Assembly (NCBI GenBank): GCA_959600835.1
Contig: CAUGNQ010000004.1
Location: 1 to 63,139 of the forward strand
Length of the DNA: 63,139 bases
Direction: 5' to 3'
From: an uncultured Collinsella sp.
Lineage (GTDB): Bacteria > Actinomycetota > Coriobacteriia > Coriobacteriales > Coriobacteriaceae
Position numbers and translations under genes: made by a program. The notes under the pieces are model-generated. The model ran no database searches, was not told where the DNA came from, and saw nothing but the letters and a program-made list of their open reading frames with translations. This document shows, one piece after another, positions 25,332-33,416 of the stretch (position 1 is its first letter; every line of letters starts with the position of its first letter).

Positions 25332-26750
25332 ATGGGCAACGTGAACAACATGCCGTTTCTCTGGGGTTCCGCCACGGCGTCTTATCAGTGCGAGGGTGCC
25401 TGGAACGAAGACGGCAAAGGCCTTGGCGAGTGGGATTTCTTTAGCCACACAAGCAATAAGAACATCAACCATGTTGACGGTGATGTATCTTGCGACTTCT
25501 ACCATCGCTATGAAGAAGATATCCGCATGATGAAAGAAGGCGGACAAAACACCTATCGCTTCTCTCTTTCATGGAGTCGAATCATCCCCACGGGTATCGG
25601 CGAAGTGAATGAAGAGGGTATCGATTTTTATAATCGGGTCATTGATTGCTGCCTCGAAAATGGCATAGAGCCCAACGTTACGCTGTTCCATTACGATCTG
25701 CCATTCACGCTTGCTTGCAAAGGCGGATGGCTGAACAATGACATGGCAGAGTGGTTCTGCAAATACGCCAAGATTTGCTTTGAGCGCTTTGGAGACCGCG
25801 TCAAAATCTGGGCTACCGTTAACGAGCCGCATTTCTACAGCTACTGCGTAAACATGTTGGGCAACTATCCCCCCAATCGATCGCTCGACGTTCAGTCGTA
25901 CATGCAGTTTCAGTACAACCTGATGCGCGCAAGCGCACTCGCAGTCCGAACATATCGTCAAATGGGCTACGACGGCATCATCGGCGCCGTCCACGATGGC
26001 GGCGTTGTCGAACTCGACCCGGCAACCGAGCACCCTGATGACGTATTTCGATACGCAGACTTTTTCGCCAATCGCATGATTCTGGCACCAGCGCTTCAGG
26101 GTCAACTGCCGCCAGAAATGGACGAAATCCTTGAAAAACTTGGCGTCTCGCTCTATCGATCCCCAAATGACGTAGAAGAATTCAGAGACGGTAAAGTCGA
26201 TTTTATTGGACTCAACGTGTATTGCCGAGAGTATGTAACCGACTGGCACGGTGGAGAGCTTGCCGTTTCGGCGAACAATAAGGGCGGTTCGAGCAAAAAG
26301 GTCGAAGGAAAATGCATTGCGCCCTTGTTTGAAAGCGCCCGCGACAGCAATGTTCCCCGCAATAAATGGGGCCGCGAAATACTCCCAGGTTGCATGTATT
26401 CAACCATCATGGATGTCCACGAGCGCTATGACGCGCCCCGCATCTTTATTACGGAAAACGGACATGGCGCTTATGAGCAACCAGACGCAGACGGAATGAT
26501 CCACGATGATGACCGCATCGAGCTTCTGGGCCAGTTCATCGAGCACATGATGAGGGCTAAGCGCGACGGCGCGCGCGTTGAGGGCTACTACCTCTGGTCG
26601 ACGATGGATCTGTATAGCTGGATCAACGGCTACGAAAAACGATACGGACTTGTCCATATCGACTTCGAGAACAATCTGGAGCGCACCCCCAAAAAGAGCT
26701 GGTATTGGTACCGAGACCTTATCTCGAAGTATCAGGAGCAGGAAGGTTAG
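25332..26750 (+). CDS. GH1 6-phospho-beta-glycosidase
   Basis: A 472-residue (beta/alpha)8 retaining glycosidase of family GH1. The acid/base is E165 in NEP (164-166) and the nucleophile lies in ITENGHG. Near the C-terminus SWINGYEKRYG gives S429, K436 and Y438, the same spacing as the phosphate-binding Ser/Lys/Tyr of LacG-type enzymes, so the substrate is a 6-phosphorylated beta-glycoside. The Trp after Ser is the LacG-like choice, so galactoside or mixed specificity is possible. The start at 25332 follows AAAGGGG. It precedes the EIIBC gene by 9 nt. Confidence 0.9.
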   Translation: MGNVNNMPFLWGSATASYQCEGAWNEDGKGLGEWDFFSHTSNKNINHVDGDVSCDFYHRYEEDIRMMKEGGQNTYRFSLSWSRIIPTGIGEVNEEGIDFYNRVIDCCLENGIEPNVTLFHYDLPFTLACKGGWLNNDMAEWFCKYAKICFERFGDRVKIWATVNEPHFYSYCVNMLGNYPPNRSLDVQSYMQFQYNLMRASALAVRTYRQMGYDGIIGAVHDGGVVELDPATEHPDDVFRYADFFANRMILAPALQGQLPPEMDEILEKLGVSLYRSPNDVEEFRDGKVDFIGLNVYCREYVTDWHGGELAVSANNKGGSSKKVEGKCIAPLFESARDSNVPRNKWGREILPGCMYSTIMDVHERYDAPRIFITENGHGAYEQPDADGMIHDDDRIELLGQFIEHMMRAKRDGARVEGYYLWSTMDLYSWINGYEKRYGLVHIDFENNLERTPKKSWYWYRDLISKYQEQEG

Positions 26751-26759
26751 GAGAAAGAG

Positions 26760-28160
26760 ATGAAATATCAGGCAATGTCCGAAACAGTCCTAAAGGCTGT
26801 TGGCGGCAAAGAGAACATTACATCGGTAACTCATTGTGCGACGCGCCTTCGCATCGACGCACGAGACACCTCGATCATCGATCTCCAGCTCGCCAAATCG
26901 GCCGATCAGGCGCTCGGGGCAGTAGTCAGCGGTGGCCAGCTTCAGGTGATCATCGGCCCCAACGTCACCGAGGCTTACAACGACTTCCTCGACTTCGCGG
27001 GAATCGAAGTCGGCGGTGGCACGGTTGCCGACGATGCCCAAACCGCCAAAGACCTTGCAGAAGGCATTAAAAGCGGTAACACCGCCATGGGCTTGATTGA
27101 GAAATTCGGGAACGTCTCTGCACAGGTATTCATGCCCATCGTCCCGGCGCTCATCGTTGGCGGACTCATTCTTTCGATCAAGAATCTCCTGGTCAATTAT
27201 TGCGGATTGAGCACCGATAGCGGAACCGCCCAGGTCCTGTTGGCGATCTTTAGCGCTTCGTTTAGCTTCTTACCCGTTTATCTTGGTTATCAGCTCGCGG
27301 CCGTCATGAAGATGCAGCCCATCATGGGCGCATTGCTGGGCGCGATCATGATCAGCTCGTCCATTAGCGGTGCCGAGGGTCTCGACTTTCTTGGTATTCC
27401 CATCCCGACGAACGACTATTCGAGTACGGTAGTGCCCATCGTACTGGGCGTTGTATTCATGTACTTTGTCGACCGCGGCCTTCAGAAGATTATTCCCGAC
27501 GTTACCAAACTGTTCTTGAAGCCGCTGCTCACCATGATCATCGTCGTGCCCGTCGAGCTTATTATCCTTGGCCCCGCCGGCAGCATGATGGGCTACGCGC
27601 TGAGCGATGCCGTCACGTGGCTTATGGACAACGTGGCATTTATCGCTACTCCGATCCTGGCAGCCCTTAACCCCTATTTCGTCATGCTCGGTCTCGATAA
27701 GGCTTACATCGCAATCGAAGTTACGAGCCTGGCGCAGCTCGGTTGGGCACCCATTATCTTTGGATTCATCTCGAACCTCTGCATTGGCGGCACGAGCCTC
27801 GCCCTGGCAACTGCCATGAAGGGAAACAAAGAGAAGAGGGGTATGGTCACCACGGTTGCCGTCACCGCACTCTGTGGCGTAACCGAGCCCGCGTTCTACG
27901 GTTGCCTCATCGAGCGTCCCCGCCTGCTTGTCGGCACGGCAATCGGCGCGCTCTGCGCTGGACTCCCTGCAGGCATCTTTGTTCTGAAAGAGTATGTTGC
28001 GGGAGCATGCCCCGGCCTTCTTTCGGCACTCATCTTTATCGCTCCCGATGGGTCCATGGGTAACTTCGTGCTGGCATGCGTTGTCGCCATCATCGCCATC
28101 GTCGTCTCCTTCATCGCTGCACGCATGATCATCAAGAAGAACCCCAGCTATATTGAGTAG
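26760..28160 (+). CDS. PTS beta-glucoside-type EIIBC permease
   Basis: A 466-residue fused EIIB-EIIC. The EIIB phosphorylation site is C26 in THCATRLR; the EIIC membrane domain (about residues 105-460) has about ten transmembrane segments and imports and phosphorylates the sugar. BglF-type proteins normally carry a C-terminal EIIA domain; this one ends with the membrane part and a short KKNPSYIE tail, so EIIA must come from elsewhere, plausibly the protein at 9492. AGGAG precedes the ATG directly after the GH1 stop. Confidence 0.9.
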   Translation: MKYQAMSETVLKAVGGKENITSVTHCATRLRIDARDTSIIDLQLAKSADQALGAVVSGGQLQVIIGPNVTEAYNDFLDFAGIEVGGGTVADDAQTAKDLAEGIKSGNTAMGLIEKFGNVSAQVFMPIVPALIVGGLILSIKNLLVNYCGLSTDSGTAQVLLAIFSASFSFLPVYLGYQLAAVMKMQPIMGALLGAIMISSSISGAEGLDFLGIPIPTNDYSSTVVPIVLGVVFMYFVDRGLQKIIPDVTKLFLKPLLTMIIVVPVELIILGPAGSMMGYALSDAVTWLMDNVAFIATPILAALNPYFVMLGLDKAYIAIEVTSLAQLGWAPIIFGFISNLCIGGTSLALATAMKGNKEKRGMVTTVAVTALCGVTEPAFYGCLIERPRLLVGTAIGALCAGLPAGIFVLKEYVAGACPGLLSALIFIAPDGSMGNFVLACVVAIIAIVVSFIAARMIIKKNPSYIE

Positions 28161-28261
28161 ATGCCCGCTGTTTGCATTGGGGACATCCTCGGCAGACCAT
28201 TAGCAAGAACCCAAGAAGTTCCTTAGGAGCTCGATTAATCCATTCGGATTCCTGAGGCACA

Positions 28262-28300
28262 AACGGCCCCGATTCCACAATGAAATCGGGGCCGTTGTTT
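28262..28300 (+). terminator. Terminator after EIIBC
   Basis: AACGGCCCCGAT pairs with ATCGGGGCCGTT around an 11-nt loop, followed by GTTT. It is 101 nt after the stop codon. Confidence 0.85.
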
Positions 28301-28352
28301 CTAAAGCCGTCGATAGACAATCGGTGTTTACCTTAGCTCCCTATCCAAGTTA

Positions 28353-28382
28353 ATTATCCACGCTCGTTCTCCGGTCGGGAGA
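28353..28382. repeat. Right direct repeat flanking the bgl module
   Basis: AATTATCCACGCTCGTTCTC continues as CGGTCGGGAG and matches 24301-24330 at 26 of 30 positions in direct orientation. More copies of the ATCCACGCTC core occur at 28408-28417. Confidence 0.7.
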
Positions 28383-28453
28383 TTTTCTTCGCTCGCGTAT
28401 CCAGAAATCCACGCTCGAGCAGGACATCCAGATCCGCGCCCGCCCTTGTCTCG

Positions 28454-28578
28454 ATCTGCAACAGCAAGAGGCCTATTCCGCTTCTACATGTTACAGATCA
28501 AGATATTCCTAAAACACCCTAAGTTTCATCTCAATCTGTAACAGTTAGATGCCGAATATCGGTCTTGGTGTTACAGAT
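28454..28578. repeat. Two ATCTGTAACA hairpins, 80 bp apart
   Basis: ATCTGCAACA (28454) with TGTTACAGAT (28489), and ATCTGTAACA (28534) with TGTTACAGAT (28569), form two hairpins whose parts are offset by exactly 80 nt. The second has an inner CCGA/TCGG stem. No gene is visible in the 533-nt stretch 28161-28693, which is filled by the terminator, the direct repeat, these hairpins and the tRNA terminator. Confidence 0.6.
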
Positions 28579-28652
28579 TTAGACAAACTGGAGGACGAGA
28601 CAAACCAAAAACGGGATGGGCGCTAACCCGATGGCGCACCACCTAAATAGAA

Positions 28653-28683
28653 ACGGGCTCTGTCCCATATAGAGACAGAGCCC
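28653..28683 (-). terminator. Terminator of tRNA-Thr (TGT)
   Basis: CGGGCTCTGTC pairs with GACAGAGCCCG, and the minus strand continues GTTTCTATTT. It lies 11 nt after the tRNA end. Confidence 0.85.
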
Positions 28684-28693
28684 GAAACTCTCA

Positions 28694-28768
28694 TGGAGCC
28701 AGTGACAGGAATCGAACCCGCAACCCACTGATTACAAATCAGTTGCGCTACCGTTGCGCCACACTGGC
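28694..28768 (-). tRNA. tRNA-Thr (TGT)
   Basis: A 75-nt cloverleaf with anticodon loop TTTGTAA, acceptor GCCAGTG/CACTGGC, T-arm GGTTCGATTCC and encoded CCA. The D-loop is short. A 28-nt piece is repeated at 28925-28952. Confidence 0.93.
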
Positions 28769-28853
28769 ACACTTGGCGCTTTCGCGCGAAGCCTGTTTAG
28801 GATAAAGGAATTGAGGACGGGGCGCAACAGGCCCTTCGACCGACCACATCTCA

Positions 28854-28918
28854 AAAACCGTTCGTCAGAACGAACAGTTTTATCTGTTCGTCAAAACATA
28901 AACCTATTCGTTTTGACA
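28854..28918. repeat. Two adjacent hairpins with GTTCGT/GTTTTGAC arms
   Basis: AAAACCGTTCGT folds with ACGAACAGTTTT (28854-28881), and GTCAAAAC pairs with GTTTTGAC (28890-28918). They lie between tRNA-Thr and its repeated fragment and are more AT-rich than the surroundings. Confidence 0.5.
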
Positions 28919-28924
28919 GCTGCA

Positions 28925-28952
28925 AACCCGCAACCCACTGATTACAAATCAG
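28925..28952 (-). pseudogene. tRNA-Thr fragment (anticodon arm to T-arm)
   Basis: 28 identical nt shared with 28715-28742: on the minus strand the anticodon loop, 3' anticodon stem, variable region and the start of the T-arm of tRNA-Thr(TGT). The sequence diverges on both sides. Fragments like this commonly mark an attachment site left by an integrated element that used the tRNA; no integrase gene is present here. Confidence 0.6.
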
Positions 28953-28994
28953 CGGGTAGACCAATCTAGGAAACGGCTCTCTGCCGCAACTCCC

Positions 28995-29672
28995 CTACCG
29001 TCCGCGCAGGGCCTTGAGCTTGGCCAGGGCATCGGGGCTCAGGCGACTGCCCAGGGTCATCTTGATCTGCGGGGCTTCCTCGGCCTCGTGAACGTCGTTG
29101 TCGATCTGTTTGATCTCGTCCACCAGCATACGGCTCGAGATGCGCGTGACGCCCTTGCCCATGACGACGGCCTGTATTGTGCCGTCACTCGATACCACGG
29201 AGCACGCGCGGCCTTCCTCACGCGCCTCGATGCAGAGCTTCTGCACCACGGTATCGGCAGAGACGCCCGTCGGCGAGAACTCGATGCGCACGCCGCGGGC
29301 CGGTAGGTTGGGGCGCTCGTTGGAGATGTTGCCCGCGCCGTCGAACACGATCACGGCCTCGTAACGGCCCTGGGCAAACGCCGCGACATCGTTGATAAGC
29401 GCAGTACGAGCCATATCGTGGACGTCGCTGGAATATGGATCGTCGGAATGGTCGTAGACGAGCTTTTCGTAGCGCGGCGTGCAGTGAATCACGTTGTAGC
29501 CGTCGACCACCAGCAGCTCGGGCTTATTGGAGTGCACCGTCGAGACCGGGTCGGCGATGGCCTGCGCAAACGCATTGCCGCCCACGCCATAGGTCGCGGC
29601 CGAAACAATCGGCTTGGCCGAGCCCTCGCCAAAGCGCTTGGCCTTGGACTTGGCGCGGTTCTTCTTGGACAT
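28995..29672 (-). CDS. NYN-domain (YacP/Rae1-like) ribonuclease
   Basis: A 225-residue protein with a basic N-terminal tail (KKNRAKSKAKR) and an NYN/PIN-like nuclease domain. Acidic residues at LLVVDGYNVI, VIVFDGAGN and VVSSDGTIQA are expected to hold the metal. Rae1/YacP of Bacillus cleaves ribosome-associated mRNA. The gene follows the 23S rRNA methyltransferase gene by 3 nt, the same order as in Bacillus (cysS, rlmB, yacP). Confidence 0.85.
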   Translation of the reverse strand: MSKKNRAKSKAKRFGEGSAKPIVSAATYGVGGNAFAQAIADPVSTVHSNKPELLVVDGYNVIHCTPRYEKLVYDHSDDPYSSDVHDMARTALINDVAAFAQGRYEAVIVFDGAGNISNERPNLPARGVRIEFSPTGVSADTVVQKLCIEAREEGRACSVVSSDGTIQAVVMGKGVTRISSRMLVDEIKQIDNDVHEAEEAPQIKMTLGSRLSPDALAKLKALRGR

Positions 29673-29675
29673 GCG

Positions 29676-30590
29676 CTACTCCTCCCCCATGAGCTCGCCG
29701 GCATTGCGGCGCAGCCACTCAAAGCACAGCGCGGTGGTCGCCTGGGCCACGTTGAGACTCTCGGTCATGCCGCGCTGGGGAAGCTTGGTCAAACAGTCGC
29801 ATTTCTCGAGCACCAGGCGCGAGATGCCGTCGCCCTCGGAGCCCATGACGAGCGCAACGCGGCCCTCGAAGGGAGCATCCCAGCAGCTGCCCTCGGCGTG
29901 CTCGGAAGCACCGCCCACCCAAAAGCCGGCGGCCTTGAGGTCGTCAAGCGCTCGGGCGATATTAGGAACCTGCGCGATGGGCAGGTGCATGACGGCACCA
30001 GCGGAGGTTTTGTAGCTGCCCACGGTCACACCGGCGGCGCGCTTGTTGGCAATGATGACGCCCGCTGCGCCCACGACCTCGGCAGAGCGCACGATCGCAC
30101 CAAAATTGCCATCGTCGGTCACATGGTCGAGCACGACGACGAGCGCCGGTCCTTCACCCGCGCGATCGAGAATATCGGCGACATCGGCATAGGGGAAATT
30201 GCCCACCTCGAGCGCAATGCCCTGGTGAGCGCCATGGCTCGACAGCGCATCGAGCTGCGTGCGCGGCACATACTTAATGCGGACGTCCGCGGCGTTGAGG
30301 TCGTCGACCAGGCGCGACAAGGCGGCATCGCGCTCCCCGCCCTCGGCGATGAGCGCGCACTTGACGGGAAAGCCGGTACGCAGTGCCTCGGCGGCAGCAC
30401 GACGACCTTCGATAAACTCGCCCTTGGGAACCTGGACAGCGTCGCGGTTGCGATCGCGCTGCGGACGTGCGGCCTGGGTACGATCGCGCTGACCCTTGGG
30501 AGCGGCAGCGCGGTCATTACGGCGAATCGGACGCGAGCCAGAAGCAGCCTGCTTGCCGCCACGAGACGCGCGCTTGCGATTGTCGGCCAT
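29676..30590 (-). CDS. rlmB: TrmH/RlmB-type 23S rRNA 2'-O-methyltransferase
   Basis: A 304-residue SPOUT methyltransferase. An Arg/Lys-rich extension of about 50 residues precedes a substrate-binding region (EFIEGRRAAAEALRTG) and the catalytic domain with DHVTDDGNFGAIVRSAEVVGA, ALVMGSEGDGISR and LNVAQATTALCFEW motifs. It probably methylates a guanosine of 23S rRNA; the exact target is inferred. The start has AAGGAGG. Confidence 0.88.
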   Translation of the reverse strand: MADNRKRASRGGKQAASGSRPIRRNDRAAAPKGQRDRTQAARPQRDRNRDAVQVPKGEFIEGRRAAAEALRTGFPVKCALIAEGGERDAALSRLVDDLNAADVRIKYVPRTQLDALSSHGAHQGIALEVGNFPYADVADILDRAGEGPALVVVLDHVTDDGNFGAIVRSAEVVGAAGVIIANKRAAGVTVGSYKTSAGAVMHLPIAQVPNIARALDDLKAAGFWVGGASEHAEGSCWDAPFEGRVALVMGSEGDGISRLVLEKCDCLTKLPQRGMTESLNVAQATTALCFEWLRRNAGELMGEE

Positions 30591-30733
30591 AAAGCGACCT
30601 CCTTAAATAGATAACAAACAAGAATCGACCGTCCGAGCCACGGCACCTTGCCTTTCAATCGTCGGGCATGACCACCAGGTCTATGCCCTCCTCTTTCAAG
30701 GCAATCTGCCGCACCTCGAACGGTCGACAAATA

Positions 30734-32200
30734 CTAGAGAGTCTTAATACGGGTGCCGGCGGCCGTATCCTCGATCGTCAGCCCGAGGTCCTTAAGCTGG
30801 TCGCGGATGGCGTCTGCTAGGTCCCAGTTCTTGGCAGCACGGGCCTCGGCGCGAGCCTCGAGAATCTTGGCAGCAGCCTCGTCCACATCGTCACCAGTGT
30901 AGGCAACCAGACCGGCGGCAACGCCCAGCAGGCCCAGCGGCAACTCGACCTTGGGCTCGGGAAGCTCAACGCCAAACGTATCGAGCAACTCGGTCAGCGT
31001 ATCGGCGGCAGCCAGGGCTGCGGCCTTGTCGGCAGCATCGCCCGCATGCTCCAAATACTGGTTGCACTCGGTCACAAAGCCAAAGACGGCACCCATGGCA
31101 CCGGCGGTGTTAAAGTCGTCGTCCATGCACTCCTTAAAGGCGGCACGGGTCTCGGCGGCCTTGGCGGCAAACTCCTCGGCGGCAGCCTCATCGGCGTCGG
31201 CGGTCGCGTGGCTTGCAGCCCAGCGCAGGTTCTCGACCGTGCCGGCGATACGCGTGAGCGAGTTCTCGGCACCCTCCAAGCGCTCCCAAGAGAAGTCGAG
31301 CGGTGAGCGATAGCTCGTCTGCAGCATCAGTAAGCGCAGGGCCGCGGCAGAGTGCTGCTCGAGGACCTCGGCCAGTGTAAAGAAGTTACCGAGCGACTTG
31401 GACATCTTCTCGCCGTCGACCAGTAGCATGCCCGTGTGCATCCAGGTGTTGGAGAAGCCCTGGTGCCAGGCGCAGGTAGCCTGAGCGCACTCGTTCTCGT
31501 GATGCGGGAAGGCAAGGTCGGAGCCACCGCCGTGGATGTCGATCGGGGTGCCCAGGTAGCGGTGCACCATGGCGGCGCACTCGGTGTGCCAGCCGGGACG
31601 GCCCTCGCCCCAGGGGCTCGGCCAGCTGGGCTCGCCGGGCTTGGCGGCCTTCCACAGGGCAAAGTCGAGCGGGTCGTTCTTGTCCTCGTTCTCCTCGATG
31701 CGCGCACCCACCATAAGGTCATCGATGTTGCGGCCCGAGACCTGGCCGTAGTTGGGATCGCTGCGCACGGCAAAGTACACATCGCCGTTATCGGCTGCGT
31801 AAGCGTGGCCCTGCTCGATAAGCGTCTTGATCATGGCGATCATGGGGCCAATCTCCTTGGTGGCGCGGGGACGCACATCGGGATCGAGCACGTTGGCAGC
31901 GCGCATGACGCCGATGAACTTGTCGGAGAACTCCGTCGCGACCTCGGCAGCCGTACGGCCTTGCTCGTTGGCGCGCTTGATGATCTTGTCGTCGACATCG
32001 GTGAGGTTCTGGGCGAACGTGACCTCGTAGCCACTCGCGATGAGCCAGCGACGAATCACATCAAAGCTGATGAACGTGCGGGCATTGCCGATGTGGATGT
32101 TGTCATAGACCGTGGGGCCGCACACGTACATGCGGACCTTGCCGGACTCGATGGGCTGGAACTCTTCCTTTTTATGGGTAGCGCTGTTGTAGATACGCAT
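30734..32200 (-). CDS. cysS: Cysteinyl-tRNA synthetase
   Basis: A 488-residue class I synthetase. The HIGH motif reads HIGN near residue 36, the zinc-binding Cys is CGPTVYDN and the KMSKS loop is present as KMSKSLG. The C-terminal DALR-like domain is of normal size. Its start lies 4 nt after ispF, with AGGAG overlapping the ispF stop. Confidence 0.96.
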   Translation of the reverse strand: MRIYNSATHKKEEFQPIESGKVRMYVCGPTVYDNIHIGNARTFISFDVIRRWLIASGYEVTFAQNLTDVDDKIIKRANEQGRTAAEVATEFSDKFIGVMRAANVLDPDVRPRATKEIGPMIAMIKTLIEQGHAYAADNGDVYFAVRSDPNYGQVSGRNIDDLMVGARIEENEDKNDPLDFALWKAAKPGEPSWPSPWGEGRPGWHTECAAMVHRYLGTPIDIHGGGSDLAFPHHENECAQATCAWHQGFSNTWMHTGMLLVDGEKMSKSLGNFFTLAEVLEQHSAAALRLLMLQTSYRSPLDFSWERLEGAENSLTRIAGTVENLRWAASHATADADEAAAEEFAAKAAETRAAFKECMDDDFNTAGAMGAVFGFVTECNQYLEHAGDAADKAAALAAADTLTELLDTFGVELPEPKVELPLGLLGVAAGLVAYTGDDVDEAAAKILEARAEARAAKNWDLADAIRDQLKDLGLTIEDTAAGTRIKTL

Positions 32201-32203
32201 TCG

Positions 32204-32698
32204 TTACTCCTTAACGGTTTTCTGTAGCAGGCAGACGGCCCAGGCGCCAATTCCCTCGCCTTGGCCTTCCCAACCGAGCTTTTCGGTCGTAGTGGCGGCG
32301 ACGCCCACGTTTTCGACGTCAACGCCCAGAGCATGGGCCAGGTTGGCGCGCATGGCATCGCGGTGTGGGGTGATCTTGGGCTGCTGGCAGGCAATGGTGC
32401 AGTCGGCATCGACAAACTCAAAGCCCAGCTCGCGCGCATAGTCCATCACACGGGCAAGCAGCACCATCGAATCGGCGCCCTCGTAGGCGGGATCGGTGTC
32501 GGGGAACAGTTTGCCGATGTCTCCCCCGCGGCAGGCGCCCAGAATGGCGTCGGCCAACGCGTGCGCGAGCACATCGGCATCCGAGTGTCCCAGCAGACCG
32601 CGCTCGTAGGGAATGTCAACCCCGCCGATAATACATCGACGCCCCTCCACCAGGCGGTGAACGTCGTAGCCATGGCCAATGCGCAGGTTACTGAACAT
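32204..32698 (-). CDS. ispF: 2-C-methyl-D-erythritol 2,4-cyclodiphosphate synthase
   Basis: A 164-residue MEP-pathway enzyme making the cyclic diphosphate of isoprenoid synthesis. The zinc ligands are in IGHGYDVHRL and LLGHSDADVL. It overlaps the 3' end of ispD by 11 nt, so the two are co-translated. Confidence 0.96.
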   Translation of the reverse strand: MFSNLRIGHGYDVHRLVEGRRCIIGGVDIPYERGLLGHSDADVLAHALADAILGACRGGDIGKLFPDTDPAYEGADSMVLLARVMDYARELGFEFVDADCTIACQQPKITPHRDAMRANLAHALGVDVENVGVAATTTEKLGWEGQGEGIGAWAVCLLQKTVKE

Positions 32699-33416
32699 GG
32701 GGAAGGTCCTCTCCCTCGGCCATGCGGCCGAGCAGAATCGCGGTTACGGGACGCAGGTCCTCGGGCACCGTCACCTTAAGGTTGTCGCGTGGGCTCTGGA
32801 CGCAGCGAACGCGTCCTCCCATGCGCTCAACCAGCGAAGAATCATCGGTGCCGATAAAGCCCTCGGCAATGGCTGCAGCGTGGGCGCGCTTCATAGCATC
32901 GACGCTAAAGATCTGCGGCGTCTGCGCAGCCCAATAAAGCTCACGCGGCGGCGTCTCGACGATGTTATCGCCGTCAACGATCTTGAGCGTGTCGATCGCG
33001 GGTTGACCGCACACGACACCGTCGAGCGAGCGGTCGCCCACAAGCACGTCGATCGCATGATCGATGGCCTCGGTCGTGATGAGCGGACGAGCGCCGTCGT
33101 GAATGGCGACGTATTCAAAGCCTGCCGGAACCGCATGCACGCCGGCACGGGTGGAATCCTGACGGGTATTGCCGGCATCGGCAAAGCTGATGGGCGTGTC
33201 ATAGTCAAACGGGTCGATGGCCAGGCGGCGCATCTCGGCACGACGCTCGGCAGGACACACCACCACGATGTGGCCGACCTTATCGCTCCGATCAAACGCG
33301 CGGATGGACCAGCTCATAAGCGGACGGCCCGCAACGTTGACGAGCTGCTTGCCACCGGGGTTACCAAAGCGCTGGCCGCTGCCACCGGCAACGACCACGG
33401 CGCATACGGGCGCCAT
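32688..33416 (-). CDS. ispD: 2-C-methyl-D-erythritol 4-phosphate cytidylyltransferase
   Basis: A 242-residue MEP-pathway enzyme adding CMP to methylerythritol phosphate. The nucleotide-binding GGSGQRFG is near residue 11, and the VAIHDGARPL and LDGVVCGQPA segments match the family. The start codon is fused to the disA stop (TAATG), so translation is coupled. Confidence 0.95.
   Translation of the reverse strand: MAPVCAVVVAGGSGQRFGNPGGKQLVNVAGRPLMSWSIRAFDRSDKVGHIVVVCPAERRAEMRRLAIDPFDYDTPISFADAGNTRQDSTRAGVHAVPAGFEYVAIHDGARPLITTEAIDHAIDVLVGDRSLDGVVCGQPAIDTLKIVDGDNIVETPPRELYWAAQTPQIFSVDAMKRAHAAAIAEGFIGTDDSSLVERMGGRVRCVQSPRDNLKVTVPEDLRPVTAILLGRMAEGEDLPHVQ

Noticed and set aside
30591..30733. Short minus-strand frame between cysS and rlmB ending EEGIDLVVMPDD, possibly a gene remnant
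   Set aside because: Only about 25 codons, no start or ribosome site, and no confident match to a known family.
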